A stretch of 64,000 nucleotides of DNA, from positions 15,523,001-15,587,000 of the forward strand of contig PUFA01000007.1 in NCBI GenBank assembly GCA_003508835.1, written 5' to 3'. The notes under the pieces are model-generated. The model ran no database searches. It saw only the letters and a program-made list of their open reading frames with translations, and had not been told where the DNA came from. This DNA comes from Eonycteris spelaea. Its lineage: Eukaryota > Chordata > Mammalia > Chiroptera > Pteropodidae. Position numbers and translations under genes: made by a program. Below are positions 23,659-35,372 of the stretch, in pieces; position 1 is the first letter of the stretch, and each line of letters starts with the position of its first letter.

Positions 23659-23832
23659 AAGTCTGTAAAGGACTTTTCCCTGTAAGGGGAGGGGACTAGG
23701 AGAAGGGACAGACTATGTAACTGAAGCCTCACCCAGGTGCTCTCTGCCCATAACCTGCAGTGACCTGTGGGTGACGCTAAAGAAACTAGACGGCTCCACC
23801 GATGGGACTTGAAAGCCTTTTGTTGTCTATCT

Positions 23833-23945
23833 TCCACTTTCTGCAGCTGAAGAAGCTAAGGATTGGAGTTTATGAATAATTTGAGCAAGGTCATACAACA
23901 GCCCATTCCTAGACATTTTGGTCCTCAGTTCTCAGCTGTAGATTG
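23833..23945 (+). repeat. MIR SINE fragment
   Basis: 'agctgaagaagctaaggatt', 'atttgagcaaggtcataca' and 'cattttggtcctcagttctc' follow the MIR 3' half. Confidence 0.55.
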
Positions 23946-24580
23946 TTGGCTGGAAACCTCTTCAAGACATTTTCTCCTGGTTCATTTCACACCATAAAGA
24001 TCTGCTTTTCCTGGAAATATTCTGTTTCCCATGAAATTACCAGTCCTTCAGGGAAATACGAGTTCGCAGGCAGGAACTTTGGCTGGCCACTGGTTGTTGC
24101 ATTGTCTATATTTTCTTGACCATTATTACATTTAATTTATTATCATTTGAAAGGATGGAGGTTGTGTGTATATCTTCGGAGTCATGAAGGGTTTTAGCAT
24201 TTAATTCTTTTTTAAGATCCAAAGGTTGGAATTGTATAATTGAGGAGACACTTGTCTTTGAACGACTGCTTTTAGAATGAGTTATGTGGTAATATCCTTT
24301 TTGTATTCAAGGTAAATGCCAAATTACATTACGATGTAGCTTTATAAGCATGTTGAATTCTCTGAAAGGTAAGATAGGCATGTAGATTCCTTCATGTACA
24401 CCTAACTGAGAGATAATCCATGAACCGACAACTTCTCTAGTCCCTGGCAATGCAGCTACGGGATCCTGCCTTGATTCCAGTCAAAAGAGTATGGGAGAGA
24501 CTGGGAAAACTGGGAACACCCCTGATTTTGCTGGCTATGGCTTCAGCCTTGTCAGGGAGGGAAAGGTTCTTCTATGGCCC
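23946..24580. other. Unassigned sequence
   Basis: No gene or clear repeat. The last part (24440-24580) is GC-richer and leads into the LTR-like element. Confidence 0.4.
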
Positions 24581-25038
24581 TGTCAGAGCCCCTGGCTGGG
24601 TCTGAGAATTAAAATGACGAAGACAGATTAATACGGGAAAAAGCATACGAATTTATTTAACATGGTTTTATGTGATCTAGGAGCCTCCATAAGAAAATGA
24701 AGACCTAAAGACATGGACCTGTGTATTTTTGTGCGAGATGTGATGAAGAGTGGATAGTCATTGTTAAGGAGTATAAGGTAACTGTAGTACATTAGGGGAG
24801 ATTTAGCAAGACCTATTTGTTAGGATCCTTGGTGTGCCTGCATCTTTCCTCCAAGGATAGAGAGGGTGCCTCATACTTGGGGATTTTATTACCTGTTTCA
24901 GAAAAGAATGGCCTGGTGGGGAGGTGGTCAGAGTGACCTTCCTATTTCTTCCATTTTTTTCATACTCATTCAGCTTAAAATATTACACATGCCAAGGTGC
25001 CATATTTTGGAGTAGTGTGTCCTAAACACCCCATCGAC
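24581..25038 (-). repeat. LTR-like element, solo, antisense
   Basis: A block of about 450 bp starts 'tgtcagagcccctggctggg' and ends near 'cctaaacaccccatcgaca'. It therefore has TG...CA-type termini on either strand. Layout and style resemble a mammalian ERV LTR read on the minus strand. I cannot name the family and see no convincing target-site duplication. No internal retroviral sequence is recognised next to it, so it would be a solo LTR. Confidence 0.45.
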
Positions 25039-26039
25039 ATCTTCTTCATTCTTTGATTCTCCTCCCTCTAACCAATTGCTCAGACGAGACTATGACTAGA
25101 ACTACGGAGTATTCTGGTGTTTACTTGGGAGGGTAGTGAAAATATTCATCATTCCATTGGAATCTTCCTTCCATGGAAACGGGCTTCTCTTGTTAGACAT
25201 GTTGAATTTAACAGTGGATACTGCTAGGTAGGAGGAAAAAAAAAGGCTCCTCTCAACAAGTTGATCGTAATTAACTGCATTAGGAAAAACTGCAGGCTGG
25301 GTAGCCACCTATAGCATGGATGAAGGGTATAAATGGTTATTCTATCATGTTTCATTTCCGTTCCTCTTTGAGATTCTAAGAGTCCACCTTGGGGTTTCGG
25401 CGACTCACTGTTAGCCCTTCTGCTCTCCTATCTTTTGTCTTGTGGTTCCTGCTCTCTCAACCCAGAAACCTCTATAAGCCTAAGTTTCAACACAGTTTTC
25501 CTTCTGGCTATCAGATATGTTTAGACAATGAAATAAAAGTTACCCCTGTAGAAGTGTCATCGAAGGAAGACATTTACAATGTAAAAGTGAGGTTTTAGTA
25601 GTTAAGATGCTTTCAAGACCCCCAGGAATAATTCCTAAAGGGGCCCTTTGGGTCTTATGGAAGAGAGTGGAAGATATCCTACAGAGGGGTCTAATGGCAT
25701 GTCTCATTCCACATACAGTCCTCTTCCTATCTAGAAGGTTAATTGTACAGCAGAGAATGAGACTGAACCATGATTTCCTCTTGGTGCCTCATTACATATT
25801 TTTCTCTTAGGCCAAGTCTTCAATTTTATTCAGTGCCAGGTGTTGTAGAGTGGATTGAAGTGACAAATCAACCCATTCGAGCTTTTGAGGTTACCGATTT
25901 GCCTTCAGATATCTTTAATCTGGCTGTCTATATCCCCCTTTCAAAGCATTTTTGAACTTAAACACTATCCAAAACAACATGTGGCAGTTTCTCTAATTAC
26001 TTATGATTAAGAAAAAAGCAAAGTCAGGCCCTTGAGGCA
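25039..26039. other. Unassigned region with short open frames
   Basis: Several 60-70 codon frames cluster here (25102-25308 minus; 25389-25598, 25607-25810 and 25770-25955 plus). A pyrimidine-rich stretch ending 'tttttctcttag' (25799-25810) resembles a splice acceptor. None of the translations matches a domain I know, and no donor or consistent frame links them. It could be a decayed ERV or gene relic next to the LTR-like element; I leave it unassigned. Confidence 0.3.
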
Positions 26040-26760
26040 TCAACACTTTGCCATTTTATTGAAGAAATGAACGCTGCAGAGCAAAGCAGATTGAAAATTA
26101 ATGTGCGGCACAACACAGGACAGCAGTTCAGCTTCGCATTTCTTTTCTGCGCTGTATTTCAAAAATATTTTACACAACAGGAAAAGGGTGGGGGGAGAGC
26201 AGATGGTTTGAGTTATAAAAGTCATTGAAAACAATGGTGCAAAGACATTTCTGTGCAGTAAAAACCTCATCAAAATTGTCAGTCACCGACTCTTCGGCAG
26301 AGTGCAGGAGAGAAGAGATGAAGAGCAGAAATGGAAAATAGAGTTATTTTTACATGGGCCCTAGAAAATGATAGAAACATAGTTGAAAAAATTGAGAAGG
26401 GTATCAACTGTTACAAGTATAGTGTGGAGTTTCTTCATGAGTTCACAAGAAAAGAAAAAGATAGTAGAGAAACACATTCATTTTGAAAAGATATGGTAAC
26501 ATTTTCCCAGATTATTCTTTAAGAAATTTATAATTTGTTCTTCCTTTAATGAGTAATTTATTCTTATTGAATTTGGAGAAAAAATTTTCTCCTACTTTGT
26601 GGGAAGTTTATCCTATGTGGCCATCCAAAGCTGAAGGTACAGGAATTAATGCCAAAAAAATCGGCCTGGCAGCTGACCCAGGCAAAATGTAACAAGAGGC
26701 TTAAGTGGATAATTAGTAGTTTTACAGTCCCTGGAATGAGGATACTCGACATGTTTTACT
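26040..26760. other. Candidate conserved non-coding block
   Basis: A repeat-free stretch without coding potential. It contains well-formed motifs such as 'gaaaattaatgtgcggca' (26093) and 'caggaattaatgccaaaaaa' (26640) followed by a block up to 'gtggataattagtag' (26705-26720), with homeodomain-type TAAT/ATTA cores. The look is that of vertebrate distal enhancers, but conservation cannot be seen from one sequence. Confidence 0.35.
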
Positions 26761-27839
26761 ATATAATTTCTCCAAGGTCAGCAAGATTGCCTGTTTAATT
26801 CTAGAAATGATCTACGTTGGCCAACAAGTTGGTCCCCTTACCTTTGAATTGATTTGGTTCTTTGACATTCTCCACATGCCCCAGTCACTTAGTATGAATC
26901 TGTCCTTGCATCTACAAAGGACCACACTCCATCTTCAGTGTGCATACTAGTCTTTGGAGTACCCAGCGGAAAAACTACCTGCTGAAACTCTTTTCTCTAA
27001 GATATTATTTTTCTGCCTTCTGAATATTCTCACCATAAGTGATGACTTGTCACTTAAACTTTGGACCAGAATCTTTGACCATGTTCAGCCACATTCCATA
27101 TGATGAAAACAAAACAAAACAAAAGTTAAGAGATAGAAAGTTCTTGCAATGTAGTCACATAAGAAATGATAAGGATAAATAGAAACCCCATTGACTGTAG
27201 CTAAAGAGGAGATTTAGTTGTATTACTCAGGCACTGTAATGGCTTCCATGCTTTTGTTCATAGCCTTTTTTTTTTTTTTCTGAGTAGGGGGTTCAAGCCC
27301 CAAATTGAAGCAATCAGGACATAAGAAACAGTGCATATTATAATCTGCCAAGTATCAAAGAATGTTGCTTAAGTTGGAGAAGAGGGGCCTAGAACAAAGT
27401 GTTAATATTGCTAAGACATTTATGTCCAAACTATACATAATCATTCTCAAATTAAGTGAACAAGACTGAGAGAATATTTCAGAGATCTGAAAGAAATTAA
27501 AGTAACGCTTAAAGTAAACTTTGAGTCAGGACAAGTGTAAAGATTAAATTTTCTGCACATAGACTATCACTCTGAAATAAGGAAGTGACCAACCTAGCAT
27601 GGATACCATGAGATAAGAATGGAATAAGACCATTGCCTATGGGTAGGTGTAGGACACAGCAGAGGACCGGCACCTGGAAGAATCTCAAAGGAGACCAGGG
27701 CTTTTCCTTTCACTATCTTCACTGCCAGATAATATCTGAGCCCTATTGCATTGTCTTTGTGGCACATTCATATACAGACCAAACTGTAGACTTGGTTTCA
27801 TTTTATTGTGTCTGTTGAAATGTTTTTAAAAGTTCTTTG
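26761..27839. other. Unassigned sequence
   Basis: No gene. Contains a T run at about 27267-27279 and a small AAAAC-type A-rich tract at about 27107-27124. The frame at 27633-27818 is short and featureless. Confidence 0.4.
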
Positions 27840-27985
27840 CTGGCTTTAGAAAACTGAGGTACATAAAATATAAGGACGTTTGCTCAGATCACATAGCAAG
27901 TAGCAGAGAGAGAATTTGAACCCAGGCAGTAGCTGCTATATTTTACGATCCTAACCTCTATGCTGTAGTGCCTCTCAGGCGTATA
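27840..27985 (+). repeat. MIR SINE 3' half
   Basis: 'agaaaactgaggtacataaa', then 'cagatcacatagcaagtagc', 'gaatttgaacccaggcagt' and 'taacctctatgctgtagtgc' form an ordered and clear MIR match. Confidence 0.9.
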
Positions 27986-29697
27986 GAGATCTGAAACAGA
28001 TGGACTCCATCACGTGGCCTCAGAGGCTCAGGGTGGACAAAGTTAAATAAGCATTTCCCCTCTTCCCTCACTCTCTGTAGAATGCTGTTTGGAAGGACTT
28101 CATACTCTCTGGATGTGTGACACTTCATATAAATACAGAATATTCTTTTTGGGAATGGTTATTGTATTACAGTCTCAGAAGAAAACAGATGCCATTTTTC
28201 AACCAGGTCAATGAGAAGACTTTAAAAAATAAACCAGAGTTTTTAAAGGAAATCCCAAGGATACCAATAGCTATTACACCTACCTGAAGAAGTAAGAAAA
28301 TCAAAAAGGTCCAGGAGGGGGTAACTATATGGAGAAGGATTCCATCATGAGCTGACACCTTCTGTAGAGGGATCAAGCAAGGAAGAGATCAGGAATTAAC
28401 CTTCTCCTACCTTGTCACTTGACAGTGGCTACCATTGACCAAACCCAACTAGAAATCAAAGGGCAAGAGAGCCTGTTGGTGCAGGCCTGAGGTATCAGGA
28501 TATGGAAGGGTACAATCTAAATCTGGAGGGGTGAATGGAAGATACCTTATGTGTTTTGGGAACTTAATAACTTCTCCTTCTTGTTTTGTTTGTGCCAAAG
28601 ACTTTCCTTGTATATAAGATCAGATATTCAGCTTGATGCAGTGGAACATGGAAACTTTTTCTGTTCTTTCCTTGTTCTACTCATTTGAAATCCAAACCAC
28701 CCTTTAACATCTGTCTGAGCTACTTGCTCCTACATAGTACCATTTCTCTGACACTCCAACTATATGTCATTTTGTTCCCTTATCATCCCCATGCAATACT
28801 CTGTTTGAACTTTCTTTAAAGCACACATTCTGCCCTATCTAGTCTTTCTAGTCCAGCTAGATGTCTGTTCACAGATACAAGCTCGCCTCCCTCCCTTCAC
28901 CAGACCATGAGCAAACTAATTCCTCACAGCACTAAGCGTAGGTTTTAACACAGTGCATCTATATGTGCCAATTGGATTTTCCTTTCATTTTCATTCCACT
29001 GAATTCTTTCTTTCTCCCTTTCTTATTGTTTTCTCACTATGCTTAACTGCTTTTGAGAAATCTGCTGGTTCGGAAAAGTTTTATGTCTAGAAATAGCCGG
29101 GCTGGTACAAATATCTTTATCTTCTAGCCAAGATCTCCAAATATGAATGCTTAAAGTCACTTACCTCTAACACACCATGTTAAATGCACCATGTAGAATA
29201 AATAACATGGGTTTAGTGGCAAAAGGGTAATTTTAAATTTTATTTTCATGTTTATTTTAATGTGTATTAGAAAGTTTTAACCAGTATATACCTTTTGAGT
29301 GCACCAACATTATTACTTAAGATGAGACAAAATATTATAAAAAAGAAAACAAAGGAAATGCTTAAGTGATATTTGTACAAATGGTGAAGAGACATTGCAA
29401 AATATGTGTGAGTGTTACAAGAAATGACCAAAAAGTAGAAAAGACTTAATTCGGTCCCATTATTATTCTAATTGTGCTCTTTCTCTTTGCTGTGTATCTC
29501 CTCCAAAATTAGAACCATTTTACCTTTAGGCGTCTCTTACCCCAAATCTCAGCTGGCTGTCAAACAACCCCACAACAGGGGTAAAGGTTAAACACTATTG
29601 TCTAGAAGTGTCTGTTTTTATAACTCATATCCTTGCAAAAAAGATTCGGAATGGCTTCTGATAAAAATCAAAACATAAGACAGAAACAGCTAAAGCC

Positions 29698-29700
<3 letters not shown>
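27986..29700. other. Unassigned sequence
   Basis: No gene. The part around 28640-28960 is pyrimidine-rich and could be a very old L2 ('gtccagctagatgtctgttc'), but I cannot support it firmly. Confidence 0.4.

Positions 29701-29751
<51 letters not shown>
29701..29751. repeat. (AC)n microsatellite, 25 units
   Basis: A long uninterrupted AC run; probably highly polymorphic. Confidence 0.98.
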
Positions 29752-29752
<1 letters not shown>

Positions 29753-30039
29753 GTTGGGTAATTTTCCAGCTGCTTTTATGATTCCCTCTCCTTATACTTT
29801 AAGTCCATGGTTTTACTGTTTCTCTTAACAAGAATTTTCCTTATCCACCTATTTCATTTTCAGATTTCTGACTAAATATTACCTTGACTGGCTCCCCTGG
29901 CCAAAACTGAATTCTCCTTCCTCTATGCTCATATATCTTTCTATCTATACCCATTATAAAAACTAACACACTGTATTGAAATAATCTTTGTGTTTTCCTT
30001 TTTCCCCTGTGAACATCCTGAAAGCAAAGTCTACCACAT
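29752..30039. other. Unassigned, possibly old L2
   Basis: Pyrimidine-rich sequence with 'gaacatcctgaaagcaaag' resembling an L2 3' segment; weak. Confidence 0.3.
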
Positions 30040-30185
30040 GTTGGAGAATTAGTGATAATAACTTTTATTGTGCATTTAGGTCCACTTTATTGATGAAGAA
30101 ACTGAGACATTGTGATTATGTAAATTGCCCATCATCAAGAAATGAGAAAATGGCAAAATTTAGCTTTTTAAATCTAAGCAAATGC
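30040..30185 (+). repeat. MIR SINE fragment
   Basis: 'cactttattgatgaagaaac', 'tgagacattgtgattatgt' and 'aaattgcccatcatc' follow the MIR central-to-3' order. The 66-codon frame across it is incidental. Confidence 0.7.
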
Positions 30186-30727
30186 TAGGGTCAACTTACT
30201 TAATCCTGTTTTGACTCTCAGTGACTATAATGACAGATCGTTAGCTAAAGAGTCCTTTAGGAATGTTTAAAGAAGTTAAAAACTTAATACAAACTAAAAA
30301 TTAGCCATGATATTTGAGGGGCCATGAGCCTGTTCAAATGTCTCAAGCTGCGAAGTGAAATAAAGAGGTCTCTGAAGACAGGCCCAGAAATTGATCACAG
30401 CTATTTATCTTTCAGCAGGCAGGTGTTAGAATAGATTTTCTTTGAAACATTTAACTCCTTCCCTCCCCATTCCCACTTTGGGGGGATCATTTCCATCAAA
30501 CATAAAACCACAAAGGAGGTCCTTAGAAGGGCTGAGAAAAGTATGCCATGAAATTCAAAAGGTGAGCAAGAATTTAAACAAATTGTAGAAAGAGAGCAGT
30601 TAGCAACAGTATTTTGAGGGAAAATTAAGAATAGAGCCTGTAATAAGAGCAGAAAAAAAAAATTCAAGATTCAGTGGCTCTTACCTTCCCAAACCTCAGT
30701 TTTTTTTTTTAATAGAAGATGAGGATA
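30186..30727. other. Unassigned sequence
   Basis: No gene. Two A/T homopolymers (30652-30661 A; 30700-30710 T). The minus-strand frame 30401-30667 begins with a hydrophobic stretch, but this derives from A/T-rich DNA and has no other support. Confidence 0.4.
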
Positions 30728-30982
30728 TATTAGTCAGGATATGACAGGTTAGGTGCTGGTAACAAATGATCCCTATTTTTCTGTGTCTTAAGAAAGCAAA
30801 AATATTTTTCTCTCTTATGCCCGTTGGGGTTGACAGGGTGCCTGTTCATTATAGTCACTCAGAATTCAGGCTGATACACATGCCTAATTTCAAAGTCTGT
30901 GGGTAATGTGGGGAGTGGATTCATACCAATTGCCCAGGAGGTGGATAGCAAGAGACATTTGGTGAATAGCACTAATTACTAC
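30728..30982. repeat. Ancient MER-type interspersed repeat
   Basis: It opens 'ttagtcaggatatgacaggt', passes 'gctggtaacaaatgatccc' and 'tttctctcttatgcccgttg', and ends 'gacatttggtgaatagcact'. I recognise this order from a common ancient mammalian repeat but cannot name the family or its orientation reliably. Confidence 0.55.
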
Positions 30983-31095
30983 TCTAGGGGATAATGATAG
31001 TGTCTATTCCATAGGGTTTTTGTGTGTATTTAATGAGATCACACTTAAAAAGTACCAGTCCCATAGCAAGCATTAGCTATTAATGATAGTAATAA
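30983..31095 (+). repeat. MIR SINE 3' fragment
   Basis: 'ggataatgatagtgtctatt', 'ccatagggtttttgtgtgta' and 'tttaatgagatcacacttaa' match the MIR 3' region. Confidence 0.75.
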
Positions 31096-32060
31096 GCAGC
31101 ACTGTTTTCTCACAAGTTTCTTTTTTTTCCTTAAAGAGGAAAAATATAATAGAGCACATAACACACAGCATGTCAATTGGAGCCCAGGCAGGTCAAGCTT
31201 AATATCTGATTGGAAGTATTATCCCCAGGCCTATTAACACAATTATAAATTGATTCTTGGCACCTAGGAACAAAGTTTTTAAAAAAGGTCAGAAGAACAT
31301 CACAATAAATGTAACATATTTGCCTGATTTAAGGCACTTTAATTTTAACATTTTAATATTTCTTAGTCTGTGTTGTTATAATCAATTGAATGTCAATACG
31401 ATATGCCTTTCTCCATTTAAAAACATTTGTTCCTGAAAAGCTGCTAATAAATAATTGGTATCTTAAAATTTTCGGTGTCTTTGAAATAAAAAATTAAAAA
31501 ATGCGAGTGGAGAAAAATGAGTGTAATATCAAAAGAAATGAAAAAAGTTTTCACCTCAGCACTTCTTATAAAGTGGTGAGCCCATGCAGAATTTGGACCT
31601 CAGATGTGTTTGATCACTCTGCGCCTTCTTGCTATTATACCAAGTTTCTTTGTCTGCTTCACAAGAAATATGATAGAGATGCTTATTTTTGCCATCCTGA
31701 GAAATATCGCCTAGTGGAATTTTTTAAAAAGGTAGCTGTTGCATTCTGAGTCATTAGCTGACTGTGATTCGACTTCGAGTGCAACAAGGAAACAGCTTCC
31801 TCTCACTGGTGTGCAAAAGGAAAGCAGCAGGGATTTCCATATGCAGTGTCAGTCTAGGTAAATGACATCTGTTATAAAATTGTGTCTGTGACCAAGATAC
31901 CCATTAATAGATGCAGGCACACCTTAACTACAGAAGGCGGCTGCCTCATATAGCAGCGGGGTTTGCCAGCAACAACAGAATCAATAACAGCAGCAATTTA
32001 TAAATCACATCAAATTAAAAGTGCACACCATGTGGCTGACTGAGAAGCATTCTTTAACAC
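31096..32060. other. Unassigned; 31380-32060 a candidate conserved non-coding block
   Basis: No gene; the 82-codon frame at 31501-31749 is unsupported. From about 31740 the sequence becomes less AT-rich and repeat-free, with sites such as 'gagtcattagctgactg', 'gaaggcggctgcctc' and 'aatttataaatcac'. This has the texture of a conserved enhancer. Inference only. Confidence 0.35.
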
Positions 32061-32329
32061 CTCCCAGTCTAAGTTTTCTCACTGAAAGTTGGGTGAGGAA
32101 ACACTAAAGGGACTGTCATGTCCAAATGTAATCCAAAGGCATAACCTTTCATTGTGCTCAGGCAGGCTTTCCTGTAACCTGAAAGATTGCAAAGCAACTG
32201 ATCCCTCTGTGGTGAGACAATGGCTTCGTAGCCCCACCTCATGGTGGGTTAGTGAATGGGGAGACGTCGCCAGCACGTCTGTCTGTGACTTTCCTACTGC
32301 CTCATTGGGAAAGAAACTTTTCTGACCAT

Positions 32330-32640
32330 TTGAGTCTTAACCCTGGGACAAGTCTCAAATTTTGTTCTGCGAAAAATTATTCTTGGGGATTTGTTAAATT
32401 TCCCAGACCCTACCCTTGGGCATTCTAATTCATAGGCACTAAAGCTGAGTCTCATGTAGACAGTAAGTGGGTCCTTCTGCAGTGATCCCTGATCTCCAAA
32501 TGGATTTATTGTTCTTAACTGTGAAACTTACTAAAATTACAAATCTGTTTTGACTCCACCTTTGGAAGGTCATAAATTTCAGTAGGTAAAGGCATCTGTA
32601 TTTTAAAAAATTGTGAACACAATTCTGATGCATACTTCAC
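32330..32640 (+). repeat. MER5-like hAT-Charlie DNA transposon remnant, broken
   Basis: Two pieces are recognisable: 'cttggggatttgttaaat' with 'cagaccctacccttggg' and 'attctaattcatagg' (32380-32440), and 'ggcatctgtattttaaaaaa' with 'cacaattctgatgcatac' (32591-32637). These match the two halves of MER5-type non-autonomous hAT elements. The middle is poorly preserved or carries an insert. Confidence 0.55.
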
Positions 32641-32804
32641 AAGGGATAGTTATAGATAACAGTCCATATTATAGTGTCAAATTATATAATGATTTTACAA
32701 AAGATCATTAAAGGGATGGGTTATATGATATACACCATCATAGAATAAATCCGAAGGCCAAATAGTATTATCGAAGCCTTACTATTTATTTATTAGTTGG
32801 CAGC

Positions 32805-33025
32805 ATAATGTCAAAATTAAGATCCCTGGTTTGGGGGAACCAGGTTGCTTAGGTTTGAATGCTGGCCCTGTTACTTTCTGGCTGAGTGAAACTGCACAGG
32901 AAACTTCTCTGCTTTGTTTTTCTCATGCATAAAATATGTAACTTAGGGTCATTGTATTAAAAGTGTTAACCAAGGAAAGCAATTAGAACATACCTTGCAC
33001 AGAACAGCTGTTCAATAATGTTAGC
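32805..33025 (+). repeat. MIR SINE, 5' to 3' end
   Basis: 'taggtttgaatgctggccct', 'gttactttctggctgagtga', 'ctcatgcataaaatatgtaa', then 'gaacataccttgcacagaac' and 'gctgttcaataatgtta' follow the complete MIR order. Confidence 0.88.
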
Positions 33026-33029
33026 TGTA

Positions 33030-33170
33030 AGTATTTCTCTGTGCAAAACACTTGATTATATTACTGAATTCTCACAATTCTGCAACGTAGAAACTATTGT
33101 TATCTTCCTTTTACAAATGAGGAAATTGAAACACAGAGATTGGGTCACCAATCCAAATTCATACAGTCAA
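33030..33170 (+). repeat. MIR SINE (second copy, adjacent)
   Basis: 'actgaattctcacaattctg', 'ccttttacaaatgaggaaat' and 'tgaaacacagagattgggtc' form another MIR of the same orientation directly after the preceding one. Confidence 0.85.
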
Positions 33171-33274
33171 TGGTACTATGCCTTCCATAAATTTAGCCAC
33201 TACACTAAATATATAGAGCTGAAGAGAATCACAGAATTTTTTAACTCCATCCCACAAAATGTCCTTCAGTGGCT

Positions 33275-33510
33275 TAGTGGCAGTGTAGGCAATGATTGAC
33301 AGGATGGAGTGACTACATGTGGTTTTGGGATAAGACAGAGGCGACTTCTCTATTACTATTCCTAATGTGACTGTGGGCAAGTCACTTGGTCTTTCTGTGA
33401 CTTAGACGTAAATATGCAAAAATATTAGGATGGTAATAGTAGCTCTATGAGTTCTTTCCTGTGGGTAAATGACAATGTGGGAATTTCCTACTAGGTACTA
33501 AATACATATT
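33275..33510 (+). repeat. MIR SINE (third copy)
   Basis: 'gtgactgtgggcaagtcact' (diagnostic) and 'tggtctttctgtgacttag', then 'ttcctactaggtactaaata', in MIR order. Confidence 0.78.
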
Positions 33511-34199
33511 GATGAACTTCTAATCCTGACTGGCAGGATCTGGAAAAGAAAACCTAAAATGTTCATTGTGTACATAGTTCTTTGCTAGGTAAAGTAGATA
33601 ATATACAAATAAAAGATGATGACACTTATTTATAAAACATAATATCAAACATAATTCCTGCTTTAAACTCATCATTTTGCACTGATAAGCACGGGGATAG
33701 ACTCCTGGCATCTCTGATACTTCACATGAAATTGTATCTCCACAATGGACAATTGGATCCATGCCAGGCAATGAACAAACTAAACTGGAGCCAATCAGAT
33801 TCTTTTCCCTCGAATTTGAGATCGGATATAATGTATGGCTTGTGAAGGGATATTAATTATAGGATTTGTGCCTGACACATATACAGAAAGCAGATAAGTC
33901 AGATCTATTGATAAAAGATGATGAGGTAGGTAGACAAAGAAACACAGGGTGGGAAACTTTTTAGAAGTATAGAGAGATCAGTTAACAATATCCACTTGGG
34001 TTCTGATAGCTTGATGTTTGCTCTTCCTGCCTGTCCTGAGACCTGGTTGATTAACTTTTACTTGATTGTCTGAGTTTGCAGACTGTCTTTTTCAATAACT
34101 TTTATTTTATGCTTAAACTAGCTTGAGGTGAGTTTCCATACTTTGACACAATATAACTTCGACTAACATACTGAAGTAGGAAGAAGAGGAGAAAACTAA
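33511..34199. other. Unassigned sequence
   Basis: No gene or repeat recognised. The 83-codon minus-strand frame 33520-33771 has no supporting feature. Confidence 0.4.
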
Positions 34200-34350
34200 T
34201 TCCATTAAGCACTTCGTTTAAACCTAAAACAGCCATAAAATATAGGCATTAATGTAATATTTAAGTGGTGAGTAAATTGGGATTGAGAACATGTAACTTG
34301 CCTAAGATTAAACCTCTGTGTATGATAGAAACATAAGTCTTCGTGACACC
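34200..34350 (+). repeat. MIR SINE fragment
   Basis: 'gagaacatgtaacttgccta' with 'agattaaacctctgtgtatg' corresponds to the MIR 3' half; the upstream part is heavily decayed. Confidence 0.6.
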
Positions 34351-34929
34351 ATATATTGTTTTCATCACCACCTTACTACAGAGGAAAAATCCTTATTCCA
34401 CAGAAGTGACAATGCACTAAAATGAATAATGCAAGGTCATTCAAGGAAGCTGAGAGTGGGCAAAACTCAGGAATGATACAATGAGGATCTTGTTAGATAA
34501 GTTTCTAATTTAAAAAAGTTAATAAAACCATTTTATAAGAATGTTAAGATAATTTAGAGATCTAGAACGAAAAGTTCCTGGTCATGTGTTGTTCCTATCA
34601 AAGTTTTTATTTGAATTTGTGAAGAATATGAAAACCTGAAGATTTAACCAAATTTTTGGAAGTTAAAAGTCCTTTTATTTTTCAAATGATAGCTAATTAC
34701 AAAGCTCTACCTAGGGATGTGTGTGTGTGTATGTTTCTGATTTTGAAAACATCTTTAAAACAGGCTGTTTAGCACTCTGTAATTGTGGGTCAATTCAAAA
34801 TACTTGCTACCATACAATAGTTATGAACATTTTCCTGTGGGAACATGCTGTTCATCCTCTGGAAAAGAGCTATCAATATAATGTACAGCACACGCTGCTG
34901 GCATGTTAGCATGGTCAGGAGAGATCAGA
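34351..34929. other. Unassigned sequence
   Basis: No gene; a short GT run at about 34718-34730 and the short frame 34721-34909 carry no signal. Confidence 0.4.
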
Positions 34930-35372
34930 AATGGAGTCTGGTCTAAATCTTCATTCTACTACTCAGTAACTGTGAACTCAGATAAAACCTGAGCTTCAGA
35001 TTTTTTGCCTGAATAACACAGATGAAATACAGCTAGTAAGTGTACTTCCCTCACAGGAAGTATGATGGTTTATTAGATAATTCAAGTGAAATAGTTGCTT
35101 TGCAGAGGGAAAGTGGGGAGAGAGGAGGTAGATAAGGGTCAAGAAGGTCAAATATATGATGACGGAAGGAGATTTTACTTTGAGTGGTGAACATACCATA
35201 TATATGATGTATTATTGAATTATACACTTGAAACCTGTGTAATTTTATTAACCAATGTCGCCCTAATAAATTTAATAAAAACAAAACAAAACAAAATAAA
35301 AAAAAATTAAATAAAATATTTTTAAAATGACTGGTATATAGTTAGTACTCAATAGATATAGGCCATTTTTAT
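34930..35372 (+). repeat. MIR SINE split by an L1 insertion
   Basis: The MIR 5' and central part (34930 to about 35100) includes 'ctactactcagtaactgtga' and 'acctgagcttcagatttttt'. The MIR 3' end resumes at about 35328 with 'actggtatatagttagtact' and 'caatagatataggcc'. An L1 3' end lies between. The order indicates that the L1 inserted into the MIR. Confidence 0.7.
35100..35305 (+). mobile_element. L1 3' UTR end with A-rich tail
   Basis: A 5'-truncated L1: 'gaggaggtagataagggtca', 'tgagtggtgaacataccata', 'gaattatacacttgaaacc', 'ttaaccaatgtcgccc', then a tail of AAAAC and A units (35270-35305). It is the same 3' terminus as at 13113 and 49322. It is non-coding; the minus-strand frames across it are by-products. 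Confidence 0.9.

Noticed and set aside
25770..25955. Possible exon after 'tttttctcttag'
   Set aside because: The downstream translation matches no family I know, there is no clear donor, and the flanking frames are not compatible.
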